Shown: piece after piece, positions 44,376-51,615 of the stretch | How the letters are laid out: each line of letters begins with the position of its first letter | How positions within the stretch are numbered: position 1 is the first letter of the stretch | Origin: Photobacterium obscurum | GTDB taxonomy: Bacteria > Pseudomonadota > Gammaproteobacteria > Enterobacterales > Vibrionaceae | Length of the DNA: 64,000 nucleotides | Direction of reading: 5' to 3' | NCBI RefSeq assembly: GCF_026191635.1 | Contig: NZ_JAKRRW010000016.1 | Span: forward strand, 53,396-117,395 | Position numbers and translations under genes: made by a program | Notes under the pieces: generated by a model | What the model saw: only the letters and a program-made list of their open reading frames with translations | Databases searched by the model: none | Told to the model about the DNA's origin: nothing

Positions 44376-45692
44376 CTAGGCCTCCGCCAGCTGCGGCTTC
44401 TTGGCTGTCATCCGCGACCATACTAGTCCCGCCACCAACATACTGACCGTGGGTACAATCCATCCCGCATAATAATGATACAGCGGTAGATGCTGTTCTA
44501 AAGCCTGATCCAGATCTTGCGGCATCTGCCCTAGGATATGGACCGCATCAACACAGCCAAACACCAACGCCGCCGTTACTGTCATCAGTACCATACCTGG
44601 TGCCAATACCTTTCTTACCGGGGCTATAATCAGCAGGGCAATCGCAATCGGGTGCAGGGCTACCACTGCCGGCAAGGTCACCGCAAGTAGCTGCTCCAGT
44701 CCGACATTAGCTACCAAGCCCGACAGGAGCATGGTTCCCCATACACTACGGCGGTAGGTGATCGCCGAAAACGTACTGCTATAAAACTCGCTGCCGGCAG
44801 TCGTCACCCCAATTGCTGTAGTCAGGCAGGCCAGCACCATCACGCTTCCCAGCAACACAATACCGAACGTACCAAGATGGTAGTTGGTAAAGGCCGTCAG
44901 GATTTCCCCACCGTTGGTAAAATCAGCCCCCAAATCCGCGCTGGTCGAGCCGATATAGGCCAGCGACAGATACACTGCCGCCATTGCAGCGGCATACATA
45001 ACAGCAGCGATAAAGGTATATTTGGCCGTCGCTCTCGGACACTCTACTCCCATATTCTGAATGGCGCGGAAAATCACCCAGCCAAAACCGATAGAGCCAA
45101 GGGCATCCATGGTCATGTACCCCTGAGTCAGCCCCTCAGCGAACGCGCCGTCAATATACGGTCCGCTCGCCGTCATCACCTGACCCGATGGGTACAGGTA
45201 GGCATAAGCCGCTAATATCGAAAGGATCACCAGCAACATCGGGGTTAGCCATTTTCCTAGCGTATCCACCAGCTTGCCCGGAAACAACGCAAACAAAATC
45301 GTCGCAAGACAAAACACCACGGAAAAAGGCACCAGGCCAGCATCACCGATAAAAGGAGCCAGGCTGAACTGGTAGGCTACGGTGATAGCACGGGGGATCA
45401 CAAAGGCCGGGCCGATAACGATAAACACCATCACCCAGAAACTGGTCGCCAGCGAGCGGGGCAACGCCGCTGTCAAGTTATCAGAACCTTTCACCAATGC
45501 CACCATAACCAATGCCATTGCGGGTAATCCGACACCGGTCAGCAGGAAGCCAACCATACCGCTCATGAAGTGTTCTCCAGCCTGAAAGCCCAGGAAAGGG
45601 GGGAAGATTAAATTGCCAGCACCTAGATACATGGCGAAGGTCATAAAGCCTAAGGCTGCGATATTACGTACGCTTAACCGAGTCGATAGCAT
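44376..45692 (-). CDS. brnQ: Branched-chain amino acid transporter BrnQ (LIV-II)
   Basis: 438-residue sodium-coupled Leu/Ile/Val importer with about 12 transmembrane segments. Family motifs: MYLGAGNLIFPPFLGFQAGE near the N-terminus, VIGPAFVIPRAITVAYQFSL, and TTAIGVTTAGSEFYS. The ribosome site GAGGAA is six bases from ATG. Its 5' leader of about 270 bases encodes a leucine-rich peptide and mutually exclusive hairpins, suggesting control by charged leucyl-tRNA (see separate entries). Confidence 0.95.
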   Translation of the reverse strand: MLSTRLSVRNIAALGFMTFAMYLGAGNLIFPPFLGFQAGEHFMSGMVGFLLTGVGLPAMALVMVALVKGSDNLTAALPRSLATSFWVMVFIVIGPAFVIPRAITVAYQFSLAPFIGDAGLVPFSVVFCLATILFALFPGKLVDTLGKWLTPMLLVILSILAAYAYLYPSGQVMTASGPYIDGAFAEGLTQGYMTMDALGSIGFGWVIFRAIQNMGVECPRATAKYTFIAAVMYAAAMAAVYLSLAYIGSTSADLGADFTNGGEILTAFTNYHLGTFGIVLLGSVMVLACLTTAIGVTTAGSEFYSSTFSAITYRRSVWGTMLLSGLVANVGLEQLLAVTLPAVVALHPIAIALLIIAPVRKVLAPGMVLMTVTAALVFGCVDAVHILGQMPQDLDQALEQHLPLYHYYAGWIVPTVSMLVAGLVWSRMTAKKPQLAEA

Positions 45693-45720
45693 GAGTATTC
45701 CTCTGGACTGCTTTCAGCTT

Positions 45721-45965
45721 GGAGGAAACGGGGAGGAGAAAAGAGATCGAAAGGGACCCTGCCAGCTTCTTCACAAGCCGACAGAAAAAAGATAAAGCCT
45801 GTCAGCTCCGAATAAGGTTCAGAGAGAGCAGGAGGAGCGCGCGAGCAGCAATAGCTGCATGGCGGCTATTGTTTGCTGGTACTGAAGGCTGAGATGCTTT
45901 CATGCGATGTCCTACTTTGACAGGTTGAATATGTTCCGTCAGCGATAGTGAGCTGCGGACCTGTC
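45721..45965 (-). promoter_or_regulatory. Putative transcription attenuator of brnQ
   Basis: Minus-strand leader with five pairable segments: A GACAGG (45960-45965), B CCTGTCA (45918-45924), C TGACAGG (45798-45804), D CTGTCGGC (45777-45784), E GCTGGCAG (45759-45766). A:B, B:C, C:D and D:E are alternatives. C covers the leader-peptide stop codon, so a ribosome finishing the peptide hides C and frees D:E, whereas stalling at the Leu codons leaves C to pair D. D:E lacks a strong T tract, but is followed by a C/T-rich, G-poor stretch (45721-45758) that could act as a Rho entry site. Mechanism is inference. Confidence 0.6.
45802..45903 (-). CDS. brnQ leader peptide, Leu-rich
   Basis: 33 codons, ATG 45903 to TGA 45802. 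The ribosome site TAGGA is six bases before the ATG. The peptide begins MKASQPSVPANN and ends ARALLLLSLNLIRS: six Leu and one Ile among the last twelve residues before the end, with four consecutive Leu codons (CTC CTC CTG CTC). This is the hallmark of attenuator peptides for leucine/isoleucine operons. A perfect 7-bp hairpin CAATAGC/GCTATTG covers codons about 11-19. It is 109 bases upstream of brnQ. Not known to me as described; expression unproven. Confidence 0.65.
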   Translation of the reverse strand: MKASQPSVPANNSRHAAIAARALLLLSLNLIRS

Positions 45966-45970
45966 TCTGT

Positions 45971-45998
45971 TATATACGCCCTAAGAGACTCCGCACAA
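45971..45998 (-). promoter_or_regulatory. Promoter of the brnQ leader
   Basis: Minus strand: -35 TTGTGC (45998-45993), 16-bp spacer, -10 TATATA (45976-45971). The predicted start lies just before segment A of the attenuator, so the whole structure and leader peptide would be transcribed. From 46000 to 46166 nothing else is recognisable. Confidence 0.6.
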
Positions 45999-46166
45999 GA
46001 CGGCGGCATTAAATAAGTGGATTGGGTTGAAGATGAATCAGCAAGCAGTTAATAAAACCAGAAAATAGACACCAGACTAGATTTATCGACTTAACAAGAT
46101 GACAACAATACCCCCCAAAAGCCAAAGCTCCTCCGCTCTTGCCACAGTATGAATATAAAGGAGGTA

Positions 46167-46199
46167 CAAAAAAGGAGCCTTCCGGCTCCTGTTTTTTTT
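46167..46199. terminator. Terminator after yjaG
   Basis: Stem AGGAGCC / GGCTCCT with loop TTCC (46173-46190), an A tract on one side (T tract for yjaG on the minus strand) and T8 on the other. Confidence 0.88.
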
Positions 46200-46216
46200 C
46201 AATTTGGTAATTCGGC

Positions 46217-46804
46217 TTACAGCTCGATACCGATATTGCTGACCGGCTCGTCACGCAACTCTTGGCGTAAATCCTTGATCAGCTCGATGTCACGGCGTTC
46301 AGCTTCTTTCAGGGCACGGAAAATTGCCCACTGCATATCCCACTCGGCACAGACGGCTTCGTTCTCTTTTTGATTCTCGTTGGTAATTTCAACACCTGTC
46401 TGAGCAAACTCAAGATCGGCCACCGTTTCTGCCGATAGGGAGCTCAGCTTGGTCAGGGTTTCCAACATCAAATCACGATCTAGCATCGCATGCAGTAAGT
46501 CTGCCAAGGCAACACAGGCATCAATTGCAGGGTTGACCGCATAAAGATCATGCTCATCGGCACTAGGAACCAGTTCTTCTAGTTTTTCTAGTTGCTTTTC
46601 GAAATTAATCTTGGCCGTTTTTACCGTCAGAATTTCCCAGATACTGTCCAGAATCGAGCGGTATTTCTGCTCATCGGCAAACTCAGTTTCCTGGCAGAAG
46701 AACGCATAATTGGGATACATGCGTTCACACAGTGAAACCATAAATGTGATGTGTTGCCACGGTTCTAATTTTTCTAAACGAAGCTGAACTGGATTCTTTA
46801 GCAT
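46217..46804 (-). CDS. yjaG: YjaG family protein (DUF416)
   Basis: 195 residues, cytoplasmic, mostly helical. The start at ATG 46804 (MLKNPVQLRLEKLEPWQHIT) is the conserved family start; nine more codons upstream are open but unlike the family. Conserved block: CERMYPNYAFFCQETEF, then YAVNPAIDACVALADLLHAM. It lies near hupA in enterics and vibrios. Function unknown. It is divergent from the dehydrogenase gene. Confidence 0.85.
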   Translation of the reverse strand: MLKNPVQLRLEKLEPWQHITFMVSLCERMYPNYAFFCQETEFADEQKYRSILDSIWEILTVKTAKINFEKQLEKLEELVPSADEHDLYAVNPAIDACVALADLLHAMLDRDLMLETLTKLSSLSAETVADLEFAQTGVEITNENQKENEAVCAEWDMQWAIFRALKEAERRDIELIKDLRQELRDEPVSNIGIEL

Positions 46805-46873
46805 GGGATAATCTGCAGTTGTGATTTGCACCGGATTTTACTTGATAAGCCGCCTGCACAAAAGGAAAAAGGA

Positions 46874-47785
46874 ATGAACAAAGTACTGATTGTGTCGAGA
46901 CAGCATGCGACCTACCGTCAATTGCTCGACCAGGCACAGCTCCCCGCCCTCGAAATCACGGAAGAGCCTGAGCAAGCCACCATTATTTTAGCCGATCCGC
47001 CTCGCATCGCCGCACATCTCGACGCTTATCCGGCCCTGCAGTGGTTGCAATCTACCTATGCGGGGATTGACGCCCTGACCAAACAAGGTTTGCGTCGGGA
47101 TTACACCCTGACCAATATCCGTGGCCATTTTGGTCAGCTTATTGCCGAATATGTAATGGGATACACCCTCGATCACATCCGCCATCTTAGCCTTTACCGA
47201 CAACAGCAGTTATCAGCTCAGTGGCAGCCGCATCCCTACTCCTCACTGGCCAACCGAACCATAGTCATTCTCGGCACCGGCTCGATTGGGGCGCATTTGG
47301 CTCGTGTGGCAAAGACCTTCGCTCTTAACGTGATTGGTATCAATCGCTCTGGCCATACAGCAGAGTCCTGCTTCGATCAGGTTTACCCGCTGACTCAACT
47401 GGCTGAAGGGTTGGCACGGGCTGATATTCTGGTCTCTACCCTGCCCGCAACAACTAATACTGACGATATCCTCAATGCCAGTACCTTGAGCCATTGTCAC
47501 AATACACTACTGTTTAATGTGGGCCGTGGTAATGCAGTCAGTGAAGAAGGGTTACTATCCGCGATTGAACAAGGCTGTGTGGTCCATGCCTTTCTCGATG
47601 TCTTCAAGCATGAGCCGCTTGATAACAAGCATCCTTTCTGGCGGCACCCCAATGTGACCATCACGCCCCACATTGCCGCAGAAAGCTTTCCTGAACAGGT
47701 ATTTGAAATATTTGAAGCCAATTACCAACGCTATATTCGGCAACAGGCATTGATGTATCAAATTGACTTTGATCGTGGCTACTAG
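46874..47785 (+). CDS. D-2-hydroxyacid dehydrogenase (GhrA-like)
   Basis: 303 residues. The NAD(P)-binding Rossmann loop is GTGSIGAHLARVAK; the catalytic triad of the family is visible as Arg (NVGRGNAVSEEGLL), Glu (DVFKHEPLDNKHPFW) and His (ITPHIAAESFP). These enzymes reduce glyoxylate, hydroxypyruvate or similar 2-keto acids; the exact substrate cannot be told. The start is ATG 46874 after AAAAAGGA. The gene ends 19 bp before the glycosylase start, so both are probably one operon. Confidence 0.85.
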   Translation: MNKVLIVSRQHATYRQLLDQAQLPALEITEEPEQATIILADPPRIAAHLDAYPALQWLQSTYAGIDALTKQGLRRDYTLTNIRGHFGQLIAEYVMGYTLDHIRHLSLYRQQQLSAQWQPHPYSSLANRTIVILGTGSIGAHLARVAKTFALNVIGINRSGHTAESCFDQVYPLTQLAEGLARADILVSTLPATTNTDDILNASTLSHCHNTLLFNVGRGNAVSEEGLLSAIEQGCVVHAFLDVFKHEPLDNKHPFWRHPNVTITPHIAAESFPEQVFEIFEANYQRYIRQQALMYQIDFDRGY

Positions 47786-47804
47786 ATACAGAGAGGCAAC
47801 AACC

Positions 47805-48401
47805 ATGGCGTCGCAACAACTTGATAACCTTCTGGATCAAATTCGCCGCTGCGAGATCTGCAAAGATCATCTCCCTTTAGGGCCACGACCGGTAATACAG
47901 GCTGCCAGTAGCGCAAAACTGATGATTGTCGGTCAAGCGCCGGGCACCCGAGTCCACGCAACCGGGATCCCTTGGAACGATCCCAGCGGTGATCGCTTGC
48001 GGAACTGGTTAGAGCTCGACAGAGACACCTTTTACGACCCAAGCCAGATAGCCATTATGCCGATGGGGCTTTGCTACCCGGGCAAGGGAAAATCTGGCGA
48101 TCTCCCGCCAAGACCGGAGTGCGCACCACAATGGCACCCGCAAGTCTGGCCGCTGTTGCCAGATGTCGGAATGACCCTGTTGGTTGGCCAGTATGCCCAG
48201 CAGTGGTATCTGAAAGACAAGCCGAAAACCCTGACAGAAACCGTCAGGGCCTGGCGCCAATGGTCACCTAAATACATTCCTATGCCGCACCCTTCACCAC
48301 GTAATACGCTATGGCTAAAGCGAAACCCGTGGTTCGAAGAGGAAGTCGTGCCGTATATCCGGGCGTATGTCCACCAGCACCTTGGATTGGCGAAGGGGTA
48401 G
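47805..48401 (+). CDS. Uracil-DNA glycosylase family protein (family 4-like)
   Basis: 198 residues. The first motif is GQAPGTRVHATGIPWNDPSG (family 4/5 type GxAPG) and the second is PHPSPRN. Four Cys residues have the spacing of the family-4 [4Fe-4S] cluster: CEIC at the N-terminus, then GLC and, 15 residues on, PEC. It should remove uracil or a related base, though catalytic specificity is not shown. The start ATG 47805 follows GAGAGG; an in-frame ATG upstream lies inside the preceding gene. Confidence 0.8.
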   Translation: MASQQLDNLLDQIRRCEICKDHLPLGPRPVIQAASSAKLMIVGQAPGTRVHATGIPWNDPSGDRLRNWLELDRDTFYDPSQIAIMPMGLCYPGKGKSGDLPPRPECAPQWHPQVWPLLPDVGMTLLVGQYAQQWYLKDKPKTLTETVRAWRQWSPKYIPMPHPSPRNTLWLKRNPWFEEEVVPYIRAYVHQHLGLAKG

Positions 48402-48464
48402 GCGCGAAAAGAAAGAGAGAGCTGGTCCTGGCAACCAAGCTCACCAAACCTCAACACTTCCTCA

Positions 48465-48495
48465 AGCTCTTTAGCTCTTTAGCTCTTTAGCTCTT
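48465..48495. repeat. Octanucleotide tandem repeat AGCTCTTT, 3.9 copies
   Basis: Three exact AGCTCTTT units plus AGCTCTT between the glycosylase gene and hemE. Two copies of CCTAGGGCCT flank the following terminator (near 48503 and 48577). Otherwise the 208-bp gap is non-coding. Confidence 0.92.
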
Positions 48496-48531
48496 CCCAG
48501 AACCTAGGGCCTGCTTTTCCTAGCACCAAAC

Positions 48532-48562
48532 AAAAAAGCCCACGCAGCGAACTGCATGGGCT
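48532..48562 (-). terminator. Terminator of hemE
   Basis: Minus strand stem AGCCCA-x-GCAG / CTGC-x-TGGGCT with a four-base CGAA/TTCG loop (48537-48562) and T6 after it. About 50 bases past the hemE stop. Confidence 0.85.
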
Positions 48563-48609
48563 CTTAATGCTCTTCCTAGGGCCTAGTAACCGAGGTCCCA
48601 GGACCGTTT

Positions 48610-49677
48610 TTACTTATGATACGGCTTTGACAGCTCATGCACCGCCTCAACAAACACGCCTGCATTTTCTGGCGGCACATCTAGGTGGATACCATGGCCA
48701 AGGTTGAACACATGGCCAGTACCTTCGTCACCGTAGCCTTCCAGGATTGTTGCCACTTCCTGACGGATACGCTCAGGTTGTGCATATAAGATAGATGGAT
48801 CCATGTTGCCCTGCAGTGCGACTTTGTCACCAACACGGCGTTTGGCATCGGCGATATTGATGGTCCAGTCCAGACCAACAGCATCACAACCCGTTGCGGC
48901 GATTTGCTCTAGCCACATACCGCCATTCTTGGTAAACAGGGTGACAGGTACACGACGACCATCATTTTCACGGATCAAGCCGTCAACGATTTTGTGCATG
49001 TAGCGTAGCGAGAACTCGTTGTAGTCACGTGGCGTCAGAACGCCGCCCCAGGTATCAAAGACCATCACTGACTGTGCACCGGCTTTGATCTGTGCATTCA
49101 AGTACTCAACCACGCTGTCAGCCAACTTATCTAGCAACAGGTGCAGTGTCGCAGGCTCTGCGTACATCATTTTTTTGATCTTGGTGAACGCTTTCGAGCT
49201 ACCACCTTCCACCATGTAAGTCGCCAGCGTCCACGGACTACCTGAGAAACCAATCAATGGCACTTCGCCCTTAAGATCCTTGCGGATCTGACGGACAGCG
49301 TTCATCACGTACTGTAGCTCACCTTCAGGATCTGGCAGACCAATCTTGTCAACATCGGCCTTACAAGTGATCGGACGCTCAAATTTTGGTCCTTCACCAG
49401 TTTCAAAGTACAGGCCTAGACCCATCGCATCAGGGATAGTTAGGATATCCGAGAACAGAATCGCAGCATCCAACGGGAAACGGCGCAATGGCTGAAGCGT
49501 CACTTCACTCGCTAGCTCGGCATTCTTACATAGCGACATAAAGTCACCTGCAACGCTACGTGTTGCACGGTACTCAGGTAGGTAACGGCCAGCTTGGCGC
49601 ATCATCCATACTGGTGTGCAATCTACTGGTTGCTTCAACAACGCACGTAGGTAGCGGTCATTCTTTAATTCGCTCAT
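48610..49677 (-). CDS. hemE: Uroporphyrinogen decarboxylase
   Basis: 355-residue enzyme of heme synthesis converting uroporphyrinogen III to coproporphyrinogen III. Signature sequences: [20 protein letters not shown] at about 25-44, [35 protein letters not shown], and [20 protein letters not shown]. The start is ATG 49677, with GGAG seven bases before; four more codons are open upstream. It follows nudC on the same strand, 231 bp away. Confidence 0.97.
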   Translation of the reverse strand: MSELKNDRYLRALLKQPVDCTPVWMMRQAGRYLPEYRATRSVAGDFMSLCKNAELASEVTLQPLRRFPLDAAILFSDILTIPDAMGLGLYFETGEGPKFERPITCKADVDKIGLPDPEGELQYVMNAVRQIRKDLKGEVPLIGFSGSPWTLATYMVEGGSSKAFTKIKKMMYAEPATLHLLLDKLADSVVEYLNAQIKAGAQSVMVFDTWGGVLTPRDYNEFSLRYMHKIVDGLIRENDGRRVPVTLFTKNGGMWLEQIAATGCDAVGLDWTINIADAKRRVGDKVALQGNMDPSILYAQPERIRQEVATILEGYGDEGTGHVFNLGHGIHLDVPPENAGVFVEAVHELSKPYHK

Positions 49678-49787
49678 TCTGTACTCCATGGGTAAATTCT
49701 GCGGCGTATTGTATCACTCAATGGCGCTAACAAAAGAGTCCAATTGTTAAGCAGATCATGTTTATAGCAACAATCTGTTCACCAGGT

Positions 49788-49817
49788 TTGCGACTCACCA
49801 GGCTCTCATGGTACAAA
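49788..49817 (+). promoter_or_regulatory. Candidate promoter of the 49.8-kb small RNA
   Basis: Plus strand: -35 TTGCGA (49788-49793), 18-bp spacer, -10 TACAAA (49812-49817), then a GC-rich start region CTGCGCGC. It points into the hemE-nudC gap, where no plus-strand protein gene exists. Confidence 0.45.
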
Positions 49818-49823
49818 ATCTGC

Positions 49824-49905
49824 GCGCTAGCAATAATAACAATGACTTTGCTCGTAGAGAGCAAATTAACTGCACCTTAATCCCTCCAATTAGGAGGGTT
49901 TTTTT
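49824..49905 (+). ncRNA. Candidate small RNA between hemE and nudC
   Basis: About 82 bases from predicted start to a strong intrinsic terminator (CCCTCC-AATTA-GGAGGG, 49882-49898, then T7). An internal perfect hairpin TTTGCTC-GTAGA-GAGCAAA lies at 49847-49865, with single-stranded A/T-rich linkers. The terminator points right although both flanking genes point left, so it cannot belong to hemE or nudC. Size and layout fit a Hfq-type small RNA. No known family was recognised. Confidence 0.45.
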
Positions 49906-49908
49906 ATT

Positions 49909-50691
49909 CTAACGATCAGACATTAATGAAAGCGTATGGTTAATCAACGCTCTGGCAATCGTTCCTTCAGGAGCCAATTCAGGTAAATCCTCTTCACCTG
50001 CCCAGATAGCATCGCTCAGCTCCTGGTAATCTGGGTTGAGCTCACCGCTGTCATAGTCTGCCAAAAAGCCCATCATCAGGTTGGACGGAAATGCCCACGG
50101 CTGGCTGCCGAAGTAACGGATATTGGTCACCTTGATCCCAGTTTCCTCTTCCACTTCCCGCGCGACACACTGCTCCAGGGTTTCACCGGCCTCGACAAAA
50201 CCTGCAACTACGGTATACATACCGGTTTTATGCCGAGGATGCTGGGCCAATAAGATTTTATCTTGCTTGCGCACCGCGACTATCACACAGGGGGAAACCC
50301 GAGGATAATGGCTGGCATGACACTGCAGACAACGCATCGCCAGCTCATTCTCGGCTAGCTGACACTGACCGCCACAGGCTGAACAAAACGACTGGCTATG
50401 CAGCATATGAGAAAGCTGGGTCGCCTTACCAGCCAGATTAAACAGTTCACTGTCGCTCCCCAATAATTCTCTTTGAGTGAAGAAGTGCTCCTCACTCACA
50501 TTTTCCGGCGCTTCAAGCCACATCACCGGTCGCTGATGATATTCGCCGATCTGGCGCGCACCTTTCGTATCAAACCCTAACTCGGATTCAGAGCTCAACG
50601 GTAGTGCACCATCAAGCAGCAAGAGCTTACGGTTTTTCACTACGCACCAATACACTAATTCTTGTTTTTTTAACATCAATGTCACATCCAT
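49909..50691 (-). CDS. nudC: NAD-capped RNA hydrolase/NADH pyrophosphatase NudC
   Basis: 260-residue Nudix enzyme that removes NAD caps from RNA and hydrolyses NADH. The zinc ribbon is CSACGG...CLQCH (Cys 98, 101, 116, 119 region), and the Nudix box GFVEAGETLEQCVAREVEEE-TG is complete. The SQPWAFPSNLM motif after it is specific to NudC. Start codon is uncertain between ATG 50691 and ATG 50676; neither has an ideal ribosome site. It is divergent from rsd. Confidence 0.93.
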   Translation of the reverse strand: MDVTLMLKKQELVYWCVVKNRKLLLLDGALPLSSESELGFDTKGARQIGEYHQRPVMWLEAPENVSEEHFFTQRELLGSDSELFNLAGKATQLSHMLHSQSFCSACGGQCQLAENELAMRCLQCHASHYPRVSPCVIVAVRKQDKILLAQHPRHKTGMYTVVAGFVEAGETLEQCVAREVEEETGIKVTNIRYFGSQPWAFPSNLMMGFLADYDSGELNPDYQELSDAIWAGEEDLPELAPEGTIARALINHTLSLMSDR

Positions 50692-50835
50692 CCTTGCAGG
50701 GTATCGTTTTTACTGGCAATCTAAACTTATTGACGGAGTTTTGATCCGTAATACAAGGTTCTCTTTAATAAGAGTTTCACAGGTATCTTATTCAGTACCC
50801 CTTGTTTTGGTACTGTAGATCATGAGGGCATGGTC

Positions 50836-51318
50836 ATGTTAAGTAAATTCGAACAAGTACAAAAGCAGTGGGGCGGCACCAGTGATGTCATTGATCACTG
50901 GCTGATGTCACGTCAGCAATTGCTGATCGATTACTGTAAGCTAGCGGGGCTTCCTCCCTTTGAGCAAAAAACACGTCAGCTTCCAACTTCTTCCCAACTT
51001 CAACTTTTCAGCCAACAACTCGTCGACTATATATCCGAAGGCCACTTTAAAATCTACGACATGGTGATGGCGCGTTGGAATGCGACTGGGTATTCCCCTA
51101 CCGAAGATATCTCTCAGCTATATGCACAGATCACCCAGACCACAGATCCGCTACTGAATTTTACTGATCGGTACTGTGCGATTGAAGAAGGTGACGATAT
51201 TCCTGACTTTGATAACGATCTGTCTTCTATCGGTGAGCTCATTGAACTGAGGTTTGCACTGGAAGATAACCTCATTGAGCTGATCAGTGAAAGCTTAGCG
51301 TGTCCGCCGGGGGCATAA
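50836..51318 (+). CDS. rsd: Anti-sigma70 factor Rsd
   Basis: 160-residue cytoplasmic helical protein that sequesters the housekeeping sigma factor in stationary phase. It has DHWLMSRQQLLIDYCKLAGL and SQQLVDYISEGHFKIYDMVM, the Rsd/AlgQ signature. The start ATG 50836 is preferred to 50830 because AGGG is well placed for it. A possible promoter is TTGACG with TACAAG 16 bp on (about 50737-50764), with an inverted repeat ACGGA/TCCGT between these elements. Confidence 0.9.
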   Translation: MLSKFEQVQKQWGGTSDVIDHWLMSRQQLLIDYCKLAGLPPFEQKTRQLPTSSQLQLFSQQLVDYISEGHFKIYDMVMARWNATGYSPTEDISQLYAQITQTTDPLLNFTDRYCAIEEGDDIPDFDNDLSSIGELIELRFALEDNLIELISESLACPPGA

Positions 51319-51615
51319 ACCACAGAGATAAGCGTTGACACAGAGAATGATGTAGCCTGAGCCTGTTTGTGGGTTTAGGTTAATCTTAGCCCCTGTGTCT
51401 CTGAACAGCAGAAGCAACCGCTTCCTGCCTTCTCGCAACTGCGCCATAAAATGGCACACTAGCTGACCTTGCCCTGAAATTCTTCTATCCCTAGTGCCAT
51501 TTAAGCTCTGGGGATTTTTTCGCTACCAAGCTGAACAATTTGGTATAAAAGCCTAAAAACAAAAAGGCACCCGATTGGGTGCCTTTTTCTTGCTTAGTTC
51601 AAGAAACGAAATCTA
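51319..51615. terminator. rsd-rpoC gap with bidirectional terminator at 51561-51588
   Basis: The strong stem AAAAAGGCACCC / GGGTGCCTTTTT with loop GATT (51561-51588) ends the rpoBC operon and blocks rsd read-through. A weaker hairpin followed by T6 near 51497-51528 may be a first rsd terminator. Nothing else recognised. Confidence 0.85.

Noticed and set aside
45693..46000. Lysine or other riboswitch before brnQ
   Set aside because: The long leader suggested an aptamer, but no conserved lysine-riboswitch core was visible, while a leader peptide with Leu codons and attenuator-like pairings explains the sequence better.
51319..51430. ACACAGAGA / TGTGTCTCT inverted repeat after rsd
   Set aside because: On careful reading the arms are not complementary over more than a few bases.
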